From Lysobacterales bacterium (GTDB taxonomy: Bacteria; Pseudomonadota; Gammaproteobacteria; Xanthomonadales; Xanthomonadaceae), in contig JAEKKX010000007.1 of NCBI GenBank assembly GCA_019510125.1, forward strand, positions 62,001 to 126,000: a stretch of DNA of 64,000 nt, written 5' to 3'. The first letter of the stretch is position 1, and every line of letters begins with the position of its first letter. The notes beneath the pieces were generated by a model. It was not told the origin of the DNA. It made no database searches and saw only the letters and a program-made list of their open reading frames with translations. Both the position numbers and the translations under genes were made by a program. This document shows, piece after piece, positions 43,513-55,059 of the stretch.

Positions 43513-45336
43513 TCAGTACACGTCCCGCGCGTAGCGGCCCTGCGCCTGCAGCGCGTTGAGGTAATCGGCGGCGTCCTCGGCGGATTTGCCGCCGTGGGTG
43601 GCGATCGCGTCCAGCAGCGCCGCGTGGACGTCCTTCGCCATGCGCGTGGCGTCGCCGCAGACGTACAGGTGCGCGCCGTCCTCCAGCCACGCGAACAGGT
43701 CGCGGCCGTGCTCGCGCAGGCGATGCTGCACGTAGACCTTCTGCGCCTGGTCGCGCGAGAACGCCAGGTCGAGGCGGTGCAGGTGGCCGCGCCTGAGCGC
43801 GTCCTGCCATTCGATCTGGTAGAGGAAATCGCTGCGCGCGTGCGGGTTGCCGAACAGCAGCCACTGGCGGCCGGTCGCGCCGGTCGCCTCGCGCTCCTGC
43901 ACGAAGCCGCGGAACGGCGCCACGCCGGTGCCGGGGCCGATCATGATCACGTCGCGCGACGCGTCGGCGGGCAGCCGGAAGCGCTCGTTGCGCTCGACGA
44001 ACACCGACACCGTCGCGCCGTCCTCGCGGTCGGCGAGGAAATGCGAACCCGCGCCCCAGCGCAGGTCGCCGTCGTGGGCGTATTCGACGTGGGCGACGGT
44101 GAGATGCGCCTCGTCGCCGACGGCCTTGCGGCTGGAGGCGATGGAATACAGCCGCGGCTGCAGCGGGCGCAGCGCGTCCACCAGCGCCTCGGCGGTCCAC
44201 GCCGCCGGATGCGCGCGCAGCAGGTCGAGGGTCTGGTCGCGGGCCATCCGCGCGGCCAGCGCCTCGCGGCCCTCCGGCGCCAGCAGGCCTTCCAGCGCCG
44301 CGTCGCCGGCCAGCGCCGCATGCGCGGCCACGAACGGCCGGCTCAGTCGGGTGATCTCGCGCTTGCGCGACAGCCACGCGCGCAGCGGCAGCGCGTCGTC
44401 GCCGCGGACGATCGTGGTCTCGGGGTCGAGCCCGAGCGTATCGACGATGGCGTCCACCAGCGCCGGCGGGTTCTCGATCCACACTCCCAGCGCGTCGCCG
44501 GGCTCGTAGCCCAGGCCGCCTTCGGGCAGGGCCAGTTCGAGGTGGCGGATGTCGCGATCCGAGCCGCGGCCGGTGATCCGCACGTTCGCCAGCACCTCGG
44601 CCGCGTGCGGGCGCTCGCGGGTGCCCGCCACCGGCGCATGCGGGCGCAGCGGGGTGACGCTCGCGCGCGGGGTCGCGGGCGACTTCGCTTCCAGCGCGGT
44701 CTTCGCCTCGGCGAACAGGCGCTCGGACCACGGGCCGGCGACGGTGTCGATGTCGAGGTCGGCGTCGCCGCGGGCCAGCCAGCGCTGGGCGCCGAGGGCT
44801 TCGAGCCGGGCGTCGAGGCGCTGGCCGATCGCGCAGAACTGCGGGTAGCTGGAGTCGCCGAGGCCGAGCACCGCGAAGCGCAGTTGCGGCAGTTGCGGGG
44901 CGCGCTTGCCGTCGATGAATTCGACCAGCGCGCGGGCGTCGTCCGGCGGATCGCCGTCGCCCTGGGTGCTGATGACCACGGCCAGGAAGCGCTCGTCCTT
45001 CAGTTCGCGCACCGGGTAGGCGTCGGCGCGCAGCAGGCGCACCGCCAGCCCGTCGGCCTCGCAGCGGGCGGCCAGGGCCTCGGCCACGCGCCGGGCGTTG
45101 CCGGTCTGGCTGCCGTAGACGACGGTCAGGCGCTCGCGGGCGACGGCGACGGGCGCCACCGCGGGCGCGGCGCTGCCGGCGCGGCCGCGCGCCAGCCCCG
45201 CGGCGTAGCCGGAGAGCCACCACAGGCCGCCGGCGTCGAGCCCGTCGAGGAGCGGAGCCAGCGCGGCCTGGGCCTCCGCCGGCAGCGGGGCGGGCGGCAG
45301 GTCGGCCAGGGCGATGGCGGAGGAAGCGGGAGACAT
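43513..45336 (-). CDS. cysJ: NADPH sulfite reductase flavoprotein alpha subunit CysJ
   Basis: 607 residues. Flavodoxin-like FMN domain ([37 protein letters not shown]), connecting domain, FAD domain ([20 protein letters not shown]) and NADPH domain ([18 protein letters not shown], then ending YARDVY). It passes electrons from NADPH to CysI. First gene of the minus-strand cysJIH unit; divergent from the TSUP exporter gene with 154 bases between. Confidence 0.96.
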   Translation of the reverse strand: MSPASSAIALADLPPAPLPAEAQAALAPLLDGLDAGGLWWLSGYAAGLARGRAGSAAPAVAPVAVARERLTVVYGSQTGNARRVAEALAARCEADGLAVRLLRADAYPVRELKDERFLAVVISTQGDGDPPDDARALVEFIDGKRAPQLPQLRFAVLGLGDSSYPQFCAIGQRLDARLEALGAQRWLARGDADLDIDTVAGPWSERLFAEAKTALEAKSPATPRASVTPLRPHAPVAGTRERPHAAEVLANVRITGRGSDRDIRHLELALPEGGLGYEPGDALGVWIENPPALVDAIVDTLGLDPETTIVRGDDALPLRAWLSRKREITRLSRPFVAAHAALAGDAALEGLLAPEGREALAARMARDQTLDLLRAHPAAWTAEALVDALRPLQPRLYSIASSRKAVGDEAHLTVAHVEYAHDGDLRWGAGSHFLADREDGATVSVFVERNERFRLPADASRDVIMIGPGTGVAPFRGFVQEREATGATGRQWLLFGNPHARSDFLYQIEWQDALRRGHLHRLDLAFSRDQAQKVYVQHRLREHGRDLFAWLEDGAHLYVCGDATRMAKDVHAALLDAIATHGGKSAEDAADYLNALQAQGRYARDVY

Positions 45337-45490
45337 GGGCGGCGATCCGCGCGGGAGCGAACGGGCGTCCAGCCTAGGCCCGGCCCCCTCGGCGGCGGAA
45401 AGGCGCGGTGGTTATGCGCTCATGCCTTTGCGGCCTTCCTGCGGCCGGGGCGGTCGCGGATACTGGAGCGCCCTTCGTTCCCGGGTGTCG
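45337..45490. promoter_or_regulatory. Divergent control region of the two sulfur-assimilation units
   Basis: 154 bases separate the start codons of cysJ and of the TSUP gene. Both arms carry sulfate-assimilation genes, so CysB-type control from this segment is expected. An AT-richer patch (GTTATGCGCTCATGCC, near 45410-45430) is the only likely promoter core; no CysB site was identified by eye. Confidence 0.4.
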
Positions 45491-46240
45491 ATGGACCTGC
45501 CGCCGGATCTCCTGCTCCACATCGCCATCGGTTTCGCCGCGCAGTTGATCGACGGCGCGCTGGGCATGGCCTACGGCGTGACCGCGTCCAGCCTGCTGCT
45601 GGGCATGGGCGTGTCGCCGGTGGTGAGCAGCGCCACCGTGCACGCCGCCGAATGCTTCACCACCGGGGTGTCGGCGGCGTCTCACCACGCCTTCGGCAAC
45701 ATCGACCGCAAGCTGTTCCGCCGCCTGCTGCTGCCGGGCATGCTCGGCGCCGGCGTCGGCGCCTATCTGCTCAGCGCGATCGACGGCGCCGTGCTCAAGC
45801 CGTGGATCGCCGGCTACCTGCTGCTCATGGGCGTGGTGATCCTGTTCAAGTCGTTCCGCGAGCTGGTCCCGCGCGAGGTCTCCGCGCACGTGTCCACGCT
45901 CGGGTTCTTCGGCGCGCTGTTCGACGCCGTCGGCGGCGGCGGCTGGGGCCCGATCGTCACCAGCAACCTGCTGGCGCGGGGCCACGCGCTGCATCTGACC
46001 GTCGGCAGCGTGAGCGCGGTCGAATTCTTCGTGACCATGACCGCGTCGGCGGTGTTCCTGGCGACGCTCGGCACGGACCACCTCGGGATCGTGCTCGGGC
46101 TGGCGCTCGGCGGCGTGGTCGCCGCGCCGCTGGGCGCCTGGCTGGTGCGGTTCGTGAAGCCGCGCGTGCTGATGCCGATCGTCGGCCTGCTGGTGATCGT
46201 CGTCAGCGTCCGCACGCTGCACCTGAGTTTCGCCGGGTGA
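45491..46240 (+). CDS. TSUP-family sulfite/organosulfonate exporter (TauE/SafE type)
   Basis: 249 residues, about eight membrane helices. TauE/SafE pattern: [16 protein letters not shown] near the N-terminus and [20 protein letters not shown] at the start of the second half. Such transporters move sulfite, sulfate or sulfonates across the inner membrane. Being adjacent to cysD and opposite cysJIH, sulfate uptake or sulfite release during assimilation is the likely job. Start ATG 45491. Confidence 0.9.
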   Translation: MDLPPDLLLHIAIGFAAQLIDGALGMAYGVTASSLLLGMGVSPVVSSATVHAAECFTTGVSAASHHAFGNIDRKLFRRLLLPGMLGAGVGAYLLSAIDGAVLKPWIAGYLLLMGVVILFKSFRELVPREVSAHVSTLGFFGALFDAVGGGGWGPIVTSNLLARGHALHLTVGSVSAVEFFVTMTASAVFLATLGTDHLGIVLGLALGGVVAAPLGAWLVRFVKPRVLMPIVGLLVIVVSVRTLHLSFAG

Positions 46241-46335
46241 GGCGTCCGATGACGCGCGTCCGTGCCGATCGTCGCGCTGCGTTACCCTTGCCCGTCGCGC
46301 GTGCGCGGCCGTCGTCGTCCTTTCGCTGACTTGCC

Positions 46336-47274
46336 ATGCCTCCTTCCGCCATGCCTGCCCCCGTCATGCCCGCTCCCGCACTGAACCATCTCGATCGCCT
46401 CGAAGCCGAGAGCCTCCACATCCTCCGCGAGGTCGCGGCCGAGTTCCGCAATCCGGTCATGCTGTATTCGATCGGCAAGGACAGCTCGGTGCTGCTGCAC
46501 CTGCTGCAGAAGGCGTTCGCCCCGGCGCGCTCGCCGATCCCGCTGCTGCACGTCGACACCGGCTGGAAGTTCCGCGAGATGATCGCCTTCCGCGATCGTC
46601 GCGCGCAGGAGACCGGCATCGCGCTGACCGTGCACACCAACCCCGAAGGCCGGGCGCAGGGCATCAATCCGATCACCCACGGCGCGACCGTCCACACCGA
46701 CGTGATGAAGACCCAGGCGCTGAAGCAGGCGCTGGACGCCGGCGGCTTCGACGCCGCGATCGGCGGCGCGCGCCGCGACGAGGAGAAGTCGCGCGCGAAG
46801 GAGCGGATCTTCTCGTTCCGCACCGCGCAGCACCGCTGGGATCCGAAGAGCCAGCGTCCCGAGCTGTGGAACCTCTACAACACCCGCATCCACAAGGGCG
46901 AATCGGTGCGCGTGTTCCCGTTGTCGAACTGGACCGAGCTGGACGTGTGGCTGTACATCTTCCGCGAGAAGATCCCGGTGCCGGGTCTGTATTTCGCCGC
47001 CGAGCGCCCGGTGGTCGAGCGCGACGGCGCGCTGATCATGGTCGACGACGAGCGGCTGCCGCTGCGCGCCGGCGAGACGCCGGCGCTGCGCAAGGTGCGG
47101 TTCCGCACGCTGGGCTGCTATCCGCTGACCGGGGCGATCGAATCCGGCGCCGACACGCTGGAGAAGATCATCGCCGAGATGCTGGTCGCGACCACCTCCG
47201 AACGCCAGGGCCGGGTGATCGACCACGATCCGTCCGCGTCGATGGAAAAGAAGAAGCAGGAGGGCTATTTCTGA
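46336..47274 (+). CDS. cysD: Sulfate adenylyltransferase small subunit CysD
   Basis: 312 residues. PP-loop ATP pyrophosphatase fold making adenylylsulfate with Cys[31 protein letters not shown] and [19 protein letters not shown] are typical. Three in-frame ATGs occur (46336, 46351, 46366); alignment to CysD favours the third (MPAPALNH), the annotation keeps the first. The stop overlaps the cysNC start (TGATG). Confidence 0.96.
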   Translation: MPPSAMPAPVMPAPALNHLDRLEAESLHILREVAAEFRNPVMLYSIGKDSSVLLHLLQKAFAPARSPIPLLHVDTGWKFREMIAFRDRRAQETGIALTVHTNPEGRAQGINPITHGATVHTDVMKTQALKQALDAGGFDAAIGGARRDEEKSRAKERIFSFRTAQHRWDPKSQRPELWNLYNTRIHKGESVRVFPLSNWTELDVWLYIFREKIPVPGLYFAAERPVVERDGALIMVDDERLPLRAGETPALRKVRFRTLGCYPLTGAIESGADTLEKIIAEMLVATTSERQGRVIDHDPSASMEKKKQEGYF

Positions 47275-49199
47275 TGAGCGACACCCTTTCCTTGCCGGGT
47301 ATGCCCGCGCAGGACGCCGCCGAGGCGGTCGCCGCCTACCTGCACCAGCACGAGCGCAAGCAACTGCTGCGCTTCATCACCTGCGGCAGCGTCGACGACG
47401 GCAAGAGCACGCTGATCGGCCGCCTGCTGCACGACACCAAACGGCTGCTGGACGACCAGCTCGCCTCGCTCGAGGCCGACAGCCGCCGCCACGGCACCCA
47501 GGGCGAGCGGATCGACTTCGCGCTGCTGGTCGACGGCCTGCAGGCCGAGCGCGAGCAGGGCATCACCATCGACGTCGCCTACCGCTTCTTCGACACCGAG
47601 CGGCGCAAGTTCATCGTCGCCGACTGCCCGGGCCACGAGCAGTACACCCGCAACATGGCGACCGGCGCGTCCACCGCGCAGCTCGCCATCGTGCTGGTCG
47701 ACGCGCGCAAGGGCCTGCTGACCCAGACCCGCCGCCACAGCTACATCGTCTCGCTGCTGGGCATCCGCCACGTCGTGCTGGCGGTGAACAAGATGGACCT
47801 GGTCGATTTCGACGAGGCCGTGTTCGCGGGCATCGCCGCGGAGTACCGCGCGCTGGCGGCGAAGCTCGGCATCGCCGAGGTGACCTGCATCCCGCTGTCG
47901 GCGCTGGACGGCGACAACATGCTCGGGCCGTCGCCGCGCACGCCGTGGTACGGCGGGCCGTCGCTGCTCGAACACCTGGAGACCGTCGACGTCTCCGAGG
48001 CCGGGGCCGACGACGCGCTGCGCCTGCCGGTGCAGTGGGTCTGCCGGCCGGACCAGCATTTCCGCGGCTTCGCCGGCACGCTCGCCGCCGGCAGCGTCGC
48101 CCCCGGCGACGCGGTGGTCGCGCTGCCCTCGGGCCGGCGCTCGCGGGTGGTGCGGGTGCTCGGCGGCGACGGCGACCTCCCGCGCGCCGGGCGCGGGCAG
48201 GCGGTCACGCTGACCCTCGAGGACGAGATCGACATCAGCCGCGGCGACGTGATCGCCGCCGCCGATGCGCCGCCGCAGGTCGCCGACCAATTCGCCGCGC
48301 ACGTGCTGTGGATGGGCGACCGCACGCTGCTGCCGGGGCGGCCGTACTGGCTGAAGATCGGCGCGCGCACGGTCGCCGCCACCGTCACCGAGATCAAGCA
48401 CCGGATCGACGTGAACACCCAGGAGCACCTCGCCGCCAAGCACCTCGAGCTCAACGAGGTCGGCTGGTGCAACCTGCACCTGGACCAGCCGATCGCGTTC
48501 GAGCGCTACGCCGACAACCGCGAACTCGGCGGCTTCATCCTGATCGATCGCCAGACCCACGCCACCGTCGCCGCCGGCGCGCTCGATTTCGCGCTGCGCC
48601 GCGCCGGGAACATCCACTGGCAGCACCTCGAAGTGGACAAGGCCGCGCGCGCGCGCAGCCTCGGCCAGGCGCCGCGCTGCCTGTGGTTCACCGGCCTGTC
48701 GGGTTCGGGCAAGTCGACGATCGCCAACCTCGTCGAGAAGCGGCTCACCGCGCTGGGCCTGCACACCTACGTGCTCGACGGCGACAACATCCGCCACGGC
48801 CTCAACAAGGACCTCGGCTTCAGCGACGAGGACCGGGTCGAGAACATTCGCCGGGTGGCCGAAGTGGCGAAGCTGATGGTCGACGCCGGCCTGATCGTGC
48901 TGGTCAGCTTCATCTCGCCGTTCCGCGCCGAGCGGCGCATGGCGCGCGAACTGTTCGAGGGCGACGAGTTCGTCGAGGTCTTCGTCGACACCCCGCTGGA
49001 AGAGGCCGAGCGCCGCGACGTGAAGGGCCTGTACGCGAAGGCCCGCGCCGGCAGGCTGCCGAACTTCACCGGGATTTCCTCGCCCTACGAAGCGCCGGAG
49101 GCGCCAGAGCTGCACCTGCGCACGCTCGAGGAAGCGCCGGAGGCGCTGGCGCAGCGGGTGGTCGGGCGGCTGCTGGGCGACACCGGCGGATTGCCCTGA
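47274..49199 (+). CDS. cysNC: Bifunctional sulfate adenylyltransferase subunit 1/adenylylsulfate kinase CysNC
   Basis: 641 residues, a fusion. The N-terminal EF-Tu-like GTPase (CysN) has [33 protein letters not shown] and NKMDLVDF; the C-terminal CysC kinase (about 455-641) has [18 protein letters not shown] and [20 protein letters not shown]. Together with CysD it yields APS and then PAPS for CysH. Fused NodQ-like CysNC enzymes are normal in Xanthomonadaceae. Confidence 0.96.
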   Translation: MSDTLSLPGMPAQDAAEAVAAYLHQHERKQLLRFITCGSVDDGKSTLIGRLLHDTKRLLDDQLASLEADSRRHGTQGERIDFALLVDGLQAEREQGITIDVAYRFFDTERRKFIVADCPGHEQYTRNMATGASTAQLAIVLVDARKGLLTQTRRHSYIVSLLGIRHVVLAVNKMDLVDFDEAVFAGIAAEYRALAAKLGIAEVTCIPLSALDGDNMLGPSPRTPWYGGPSLLEHLETVDVSEAGADDALRLPVQWVCRPDQHFRGFAGTLAAGSVAPGDAVVALPSGRRSRVVRVLGGDGDLPRAGRGQAVTLTLEDEIDISRGDVIAAADAPPQVADQFAAHVLWMGDRTLLPGRPYWLKIGARTVAATVTEIKHRIDVNTQEHLAAKHLELNEVGWCNLHLDQPIAFERYADNRELGGFILIDRQTHATVAAGALDFALRRAGNIHWQHLEVDKAARARSLGQAPRCLWFTGLSGSGKSTIANLVEKRLTALGLHTYVLDGDNIRHGLNKDLGFSDEDRVENIRRVAEVAKLMVDAGLIVLVSFISPFRAERRMARELFEGDEFVEVFVDTPLEEAERRDVKGLYAKARAGRLPNFTGISSPYEAPEAPELHLRTLEEAPEALAQRVVGRLLGDTGGLP

Positions 49200-49289
49200 G
49201 ACGCAGGCGGTCTCCCGTCCGCAGACGGCAGGGTGGTCGGCCATTTGGCAGTCGAACGCCGGGCCGCTGCGATTCAGGACGGTCGGTTC

Positions 49290-49312
49290 AGCGGCCTGAA
49301 GGCCGCTCTACC
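49290..49312. repeat. Half copy of the GGTAGAGCGGCCTTCAGGCCGCT repeat
   Basis: A single arm (AGCGGCCTGAAGGCCGCTCTACC) downstream of cysNC, itself a hairpin AGCGGCC-TGAA-GGCCGCT. Its mirror arm is absent. Confidence 0.85.
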
Positions 49313-49342
49313 GGCACCGAGGGGTCGGCAGGCCGCAAACGC

Positions 49343-49368
49343 GAACGCCCGGCCGGAGCCGGGCGTTC
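49343..49368. terminator. Perfect 11-bp stem-loop between cysNC and the GlsB-like gene
   Basis: GAACGCCCGGC-CGGA-GCCGGGCGTTC: 11-base arms, 4-base loop. Located between two convergent genes, so it may terminate both. Only short T runs follow on either strand. Confidence 0.6.
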
Positions 49369-49389
49369 ATGCGACGGCGGCGTCGGGCG

Positions 49390-49626
49390 TCAGCGCTTCC
49401 TGCGCAGCGCCTCGTAGACGAACAGCAGGACGATCGCGGCGAGGATCGCGACCGCCCAGGTCATCCAGCCGTGTCCGGGATAGAGGTAGCCGCCGATGGC
49501 CGCGCCGGCGATGCCGAGCAGGATCGTCATGATCCAGCCCAGCGGGTCCGCGCCGGGTTTGATCAGGCGGGCCAGCAGGCCGATGACCGCGCCGCCGATG
49601 ATGTAGCCGAGAAAGCCGTCGAACAT
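49390..49626 (-). CDS. GlsB/YeaQ/YmgE-family stress membrane protein
   Basis: 78 residues, three membrane helices. The family pattern FLGYIIGGAVIGLLARLIKPG, GWIMTILLGIAGAAIGGYL and a last helix ending RRKR is complete. Members are induced by stress in many bacteria; molecular role unknown. A GAGGC motif lies 5 bases before the ATG. Confidence 0.93.
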   Translation of the reverse strand: MFDGFLGYIIGGAVIGLLARLIKPGADPLGWIMTILLGIAGAAIGGYLYPGHGWMTWAVAILAAIVLLFVYEALRRKR

Positions 49627-49787
49627 GGGAATGCCTCCGGAAACCGGGCGCCGGAATGGCGCCCGGGCATCCTCGCACCCCGCGGGGATGCGCTCAACCG
49701 CGGGGGAGGGGGAGGCGGCCCGGACGGGGCGGCAGGGCTCGACGGCGGGCCTGGCGCGGCAGCGGCCGCGCCGGGCAGGAGCCGACC

Positions 49788-51296
<1,509 letters not shown>

Positions 51297-51350
51297 TGGA
51301 AACGGTACCGGTTCGGAAACAGGCGGACATTGTACGCCGCGCGCCCTGAA

Positions 51351-51380
51351 GGGTCGGCAAGGGTCGGCAAGGGTCGGCAT
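51351..51380. repeat. 10-base tandem triplication upstream of the dipeptidase
   Basis: Three copies of GGGTCGGCAA (third ends T) in the 289-base gap between the dipeptidase start and the ComEA-like gene. No other structure is seen in the gap apart from a likely promoter for each divergent gene. Confidence 0.8.
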
Positions 51381-51585
51381 TCTCCGACCCCCGCATGCGG
51401 CGTTCCCCGGTGCGCCGGCGGGCGGTCCGGCGATGGGGCCGGCCCCCGCGCGTGCGGAGACTGTCCCTGTCGACGCAGCGCGGCCCACCGGCCTCCGGCA
51501 GCGACGACGCGGGACCCGCGGCGCCGCCGCACCGGCCCGCATCCGACTTCGACCTTTCCGTCCACCTTCATCGAGGAACCAGACC

Positions 51586-51927
51586 ATGTTCGCCAGCAAG
51601 ACCCTGAACGCCGCCATCGCCGCCACCGCCCTGTCGATCGCCCTGATGGGCAGCGCCTTCGCCGCCGAGCGGGTCAACATCAACGTCGCCGACGCCGCCA
51701 CGCTCGATCGCGTGCTGGTCAACGTCGGCCCGGCCAAGGCCGAGGCGATCGTCGCCTACCGCAAGGCCAACGGCCCGTTCCGCAGCGCCGAACAGCTCGC
51801 CCTGGTGCAGGGCATCGGCCTGAAGACGGTCGAGAAGAACCGCGAGACGATCCTCGTCGGCGGCGCGCCCGCCGCGACCGCGAAGCCGCCGGTGAAGGCC
51901 GCGGCCACCGCGGCGCGGGGCCGCTGA
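51586..51927 (+). CDS. ComEA-like helix-hairpin-helix protein
   Basis: 113 residues. Signal peptide of about 26 residues (AFA), then one ComEA-type HhH domain (VNINVADAATLDRVLVNVGPAKAEAIVAYRKANGPF, split: NVGPAKAEAIVAYR and VQGIGLKTVEKNRETI). Secreted ComEA homologues bind DNA in the periplasm and ratchet it in during natural transformation with type IV pili, whose chemosensory cluster is also in this window. GAGGAACC ribosome site 6 bases upstream. Confidence 0.9.
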   Translation: MFASKTLNAAIAATALSIALMGSAFAAERVNINVADAATLDRVLVNVGPAKAEAIVAYRKANGPFRSAEQLALVQGIGLKTVEKNRETILVGGAPAATAKPPVKAAATAARGR

Positions 51928-52067
51928 TCCGCCGGTCCCCTGCACGGCAAGCCCTCAGTGCGCGGGATCCCGCCGGCCGCGCCTCGTGCGCGGTCGGCGG
52001 GCGTGCGGGCGACGACCTCCGCTACACTGCGGCGGTCCCCGCCGCGACCGGCCCGCCAGAGACCACG

Positions 52068-52664
52068 ATGTCCCCTTGCCTGCGGCCCCTGCCCGCGCAC
52101 GAGTACCGCCGCGAGCGATGGCGCAACGGCCACGGCTGGACCCGCGAAGTGCTGCGCATGCCCGAAGCCGCCGAGGACTGGGACTGGCGCCTGTCGATCG
52201 CCGAGATCGAACGCGACGCGCCGTTCTCGGCGTTCCCCGGCGTCGAGCGCGAACTGGTGCTGCTGCGCGGCGCCGGCGTGCGCCTGCGGTTCGAGGACGG
52301 CGAGGTGCGCGAGGTGGCGCCGCCGCACGGGCGCGTGCGCTTCGCCGGCGAGCGCGCGCTCACCGGCGAGCTGATCGACGGCCCGACCCACGACCTCAAC
52401 CTGATGTGGCGCCGCGACCGGATCGACGCCGACTGCTGGCATCGGCCGCTGGTGGGCTCGATGGTGCTGTTCGTCGAGCCCGGGGAACAGTGGCTGCTGC
52501 ACCTGCTGTCCGGCCACGCCCACTGCGTCGACGCCGGGGGCGAGGCTCGCATCGACATGGGCGATAGCCTGCTGTTATCGACCGACGGCGCACGCCGTCG
52601 ATTCGCGATCGATGGCGGCGGCGAGGCCCTGATCGCCAGGCTGCGGCCGCGCGCTGAAATGTGA
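52068..52664 (+). CDS. HutD/Ves-family cupin protein
   Basis: 198 residues. HutD/Ves beta-barrel; motifs ERWRNGHGWTREVL, DWDWRLSIAEIERDAPFSAFPGVERELVLL, then PHGRVRFAGE. These proteins bind small carboxylates in structure studies; HutD occurs in histidine utilisation loci, but no hut gene is near here. Function inferred only by family. Confidence 0.85.
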   Translation: MSPCLRPLPAHEYRRERWRNGHGWTREVLRMPEAAEDWDWRLSIAEIERDAPFSAFPGVERELVLLRGAGVRLRFEDGEVREVAPPHGRVRFAGERALTGELIDGPTHDLNLMWRRDRIDADCWHRPLVGSMVLFVEPGEQWLLHLLSGHAHCVDAGGEARIDMGDSLLLSTDGARRRFAIDGGGEALIARLRPRAEM

Positions 52665-52743
52665 CTGCGGGCGTTTCGCATTCGCGACGGTGCACGAGGA
52701 TCGCGCTGCCCGCCCGGGCCCGGAGCCGGGCGCGCCGCGGATG

Positions 52744-52757
52744 TTGAGCATGATCAA
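52744..52757. promoter_or_regulatory. FNR/ANR-type box upstream of the di-iron oxygen-binding gene
   Basis: TTGAG-CATG-ATCAA, one mismatch from the FNR consensus TTGAT-N4-ATCAA. Centre 52750.5. A candidate -10 TACCCT at 52780-52785 would put the transcription start near 52792, placing the box at -41.5, the class II activation position of FNR. The ATG lies about 26 bases further on. Sequence match seen directly; regulation is inference. Confidence 0.6.
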
Positions 52758-52817
52758 AATGGTCCCCGGTCCGGGTCACTACCCTGCGCGCACTTCATTC
52801 GTGCAGGGGCGATCCAC

Positions 52818-53618
52818 ATGGGTTTCGTGCTTTTCGACGCGGACGGGCACCGGTGCGTCGCCTACAACGACCTCGTCCGCGGCGAAGACGGCGTACAGGC
52901 CAACCAGTTCCTGATCAAGCACGGCGAGCGTTCCGCGCTGATCGACCCGGGCGGCGCGCTGCTCTACAACCCGCTGGTGCTGGCGCTGGGCCGCGACGTG
53001 CGGCCGCACCAGATCGACCTGGTGCTGTGCTCGCACCAGGACCCGGACATCATCGGCTCGGTGGACAAGTGGCTGCTGTACACCCAGGCCACCGTGGTGT
53101 GCTCGAAGCTCTGGGGCCGGTTCGTGCCGCACCTGGTGCCGCACTACATGGAAAACGCCGGCCGCGAACGCTACCTGCTGGTGGACGACGAGGGCGCCCG
53201 CGTGCCACTGGGCGATACCGAGCTGATCGCGCTGCCGGCGCATTTCCTGCATTCGGTGGGCAACCTGTCGTTCTTCGATCCGGTCAGCCGGATCCTGTTC
53301 TCCGGCGACGTGTGCTCGGGCCTGGTGGCGAGCGGCGAGGCCTATGGCTTCGTCGAGGATTTCGACAGCTACCGGCCGTGCATGGAGGCGTTCCACCGCC
53401 GCTACATGGCCAGCAACCGCGTGCTGCGGCTGTGGGTGGACATGGTCCGCGAACTCGACCCGGAGATGATCGTGCCCCAGCACGGCATGCCGTTCCGCGG
53501 GGCCGCGCAGCGCGCGCTGCTGGGCTGGCTGTCCGGCCTGCAGTGCGGCGTGGATCTGGTCGGGCCGATGAACTACCGGCCCAAGGTCACCCGGTTCGCC
53601 ACGCCGGCGCAGTACTGA
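52818..53618 (+). CDS. Metallo-beta-lactamase-fold di-iron oxygen-binding protein (ODP-like)
   Basis: 266 residues, a stand-alone diiron module of the flavodiiron protein family. Metal ligands in order: HQDPDI (H-x-D-x-D in place of HxExDH), AHFLHSVGN, FSGDVCSG and PQHGMPF. No flavodoxin domain follows, so electrons would have to come from another protein. ODP-type proteins bind O2 reversibly and link to chemotaxis or oxygen sensing in some bacteria. An FNR-type box upstream fits an oxygen-related role. Confidence 0.85.
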   Translation: MGFVLFDADGHRCVAYNDLVRGEDGVQANQFLIKHGERSALIDPGGALLYNPLVLALGRDVRPHQIDLVLCSHQDPDIIGSVDKWLLYTQATVVCSKLWGRFVPHLVPHYMENAGRERYLLVDDEGARVPLGDTELIALPAHFLHSVGNLSFFDPVSRILFSGDVCSGLVASGEAYGFVEDFDSYRPCMEAFHRRYMASNRVLRLWVDMVRELDPEMIVPQHGMPFRGAAQRALLGWLSGLQCGVDLVGPMNYRPKVTRFATPAQY

Positions 53619-53634
53619 GCGCCGGCGGCCGCGG

Positions 53635-54291
53635 TCACAGCAGGTTCGGGATCAGCACCAGCAGGGTCGCGAACAGCGATGCCCCGAACACGCTCACCAG
53701 CATCTGTTTGGGCGTGCGACCGCGCGCCCACAGCAGCAGGCCCGACAGGCCCAGCAGGATCATCCCGATCGCGAAGCTGTCGCCGAGCAGGCGCCAGCCG
53801 TCGCCGCCGGCCACCGCCTTGTGCAGGCGGGTGAACGCGGCCAGCGGGCTGTGGCGGGTGCGCTTGAGCTCGGCGGTGTCCGCGCCGGGCGCGTAGTCGA
53901 GCGACCAGCTCGCGCTGGCGGTGCCGCCGCTCAGCGACCAGCCCGACGGGCCGCGGCCTTCGCTCCTGCGCGGGCCGCCTTCGCCGCCCGGCTTGGGCTT
54001 GCGGATCGTCTGCGCGTCCAGGCCGTGGGCCTCGCGCAGCCACAGCGACAGCGCTTCGGCGCTGGTCCGCGCCGTGGCGGGCACGGCCAGCGTCGTGCGC
54101 CCGGTTTCGGCGCTGTCGCCCTGGGGCCAGGCGTTGTCGCCGAAGCGATGGCTCATGATCAGGCCGGTGGTGCCGTAGAGCACGGCGGCGAGCGCGCCCC
54201 AGGCGCCGATCCACAGGTGGATCCGGCGGATCCAGCGATGCAGCGCTGCGCGCGGGCGGGGGGCGGGACGATTCGGGGCGATGGCGGACAT
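53635..54291 (-). CDS. PepSY-type membrane protein of the siderophore-uptake cluster
   Basis: 218 residues. A PepSY-associated helix at about 20-42 (HRWIRRIHLWIGAWGALAAVLYG in part), periplasmic region rich in Arg/Gly/Ser, then two helices near the C-terminus. Close in layout to small ferric-siderophore reductase-like proteins of TonB receptor clusters. The Met at 54291 (MSAIAPN) is preferred since the alternative start 78 bases upstream lacks conserved sequence. Last gene of the Fur-type operon. Confidence 0.7.
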   Translation of the reverse strand: MSAIAPNRPAPRPRAALHRWIRRIHLWIGAWGALAAVLYGTTGLIMSHRFGDNAWPQGDSAETGRTTLAVPATARTSAEALSLWLREAHGLDAQTIRKPKPGGEGGPRRSEGRGPSGWSLSGGTASASWSLDYAPGADTAELKRTRHSPLAAFTRLHKAVAGGDGWRLLGDSFAIGMILLGLSGLLLWARGRTPKQMLVSVFGASLFATLLVLIPNLL

Positions 54292-54353
54292 GGCGGGCGG
54301 GTCGTGGAAGGCCAAAGGTGGAATGAACGCGGACGGGGGCGGACGGTTGACGC

Positions 54354-55040
54354 TCAGGTCTCGGCCCACTGCCGCAGCAGGTTGTGGTAGACGCCGGTGA
54401 GCCGCACCAGCGCGTCGTGGTCGTGCAGTTCGGCGGTGAGCTGGCGGATCGACAGGTCCAGTTCGAACAGCATCCGCCGCCGCGCGTCGTCGCGGACCAT
54501 GCTCTGGATCCAGAAGAACGACGCCACCCGCGCGCCGCGCGCGACCGGCAGCACCCGGTGCAGGCTGGTGCCCGGATACAGCACCATGTGCCCGGCCGGC
54601 AGCTTCACCCGCTGCGTGCCGTAGGCGTCCTCGATCTCCAGTTCGCCGCCGTCGTAATCCTCCGGATCGGCCAGGAACAGGGTCGCCGACAGGTCGGTGC
54701 GCACGGGCTCGACGCCGCCGAGGCTGCGGTCGTAGCGCACGGCGTTGTCCACGTGCCAGCCGAAGGACTGGCCGCCGGCATAGCGGTTGAACAGCGGCGG
54801 GTAGATCCGCTTCGGCAGCGCCGCGGCGAAGAACGTGCTGTTGCGCGACAGCGCTTCGACGATGCGTGCGCCCAGCGCTCGCGCCGCCGGGTCGCCCTCC
54901 GGCAACTGCGCGTTGTCCTTGGCCATCGCCGACTGGTGGCCGGCGGTGATCCGGCCGTCGGCCCAGTCGGCGCCGTCCAGCGTCGCGCGGAACTCGGCGA
55001 CCTGCGCGGCGTCGAGCACGTCGGGGATGGCGAGCAGCAT
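54354..55040 (-). CDS. piuC: PiuC-like PKHD-type iron(II)/2-oxoglutarate hydroxylase
   Basis: 228 residues. 2OG dioxygenase fold with the iron triad His-x-Asp ([12 protein letters not shown]) and a distal His ([16 protein letters not shown] with Arg for 2-oxoglutarate). PiuC genes sit beside TonB-dependent siderophore receptors and are iron-regulated in pseudomonads; their substrate is not known to me. It lies 19 bases after the first receptor gene and precedes the PepSY gene. Confidence 0.9.
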   Translation of the reverse strand: MLLAIPDVLDAAQVAEFRATLDGADWADGRITAGHQSAMAKDNAQLPEGDPAARALGARIVEALSRNSTFFAAALPKRIYPPLFNRYAGGQSFGWHVDNAVRYDRSLGGVEPVRTDLSATLFLADPEDYDGGELEIEDAYGTQRVKLPAGHMVLYPGTSLHRVLPVARGARVASFFWIQSMVRDDARRRMLFELDLSIRQLTAELHDHDALVRLTGVYHNLLRQWAET

Positions 55041-55059
55041 GCGGCGTCTCCGGTCGGGT

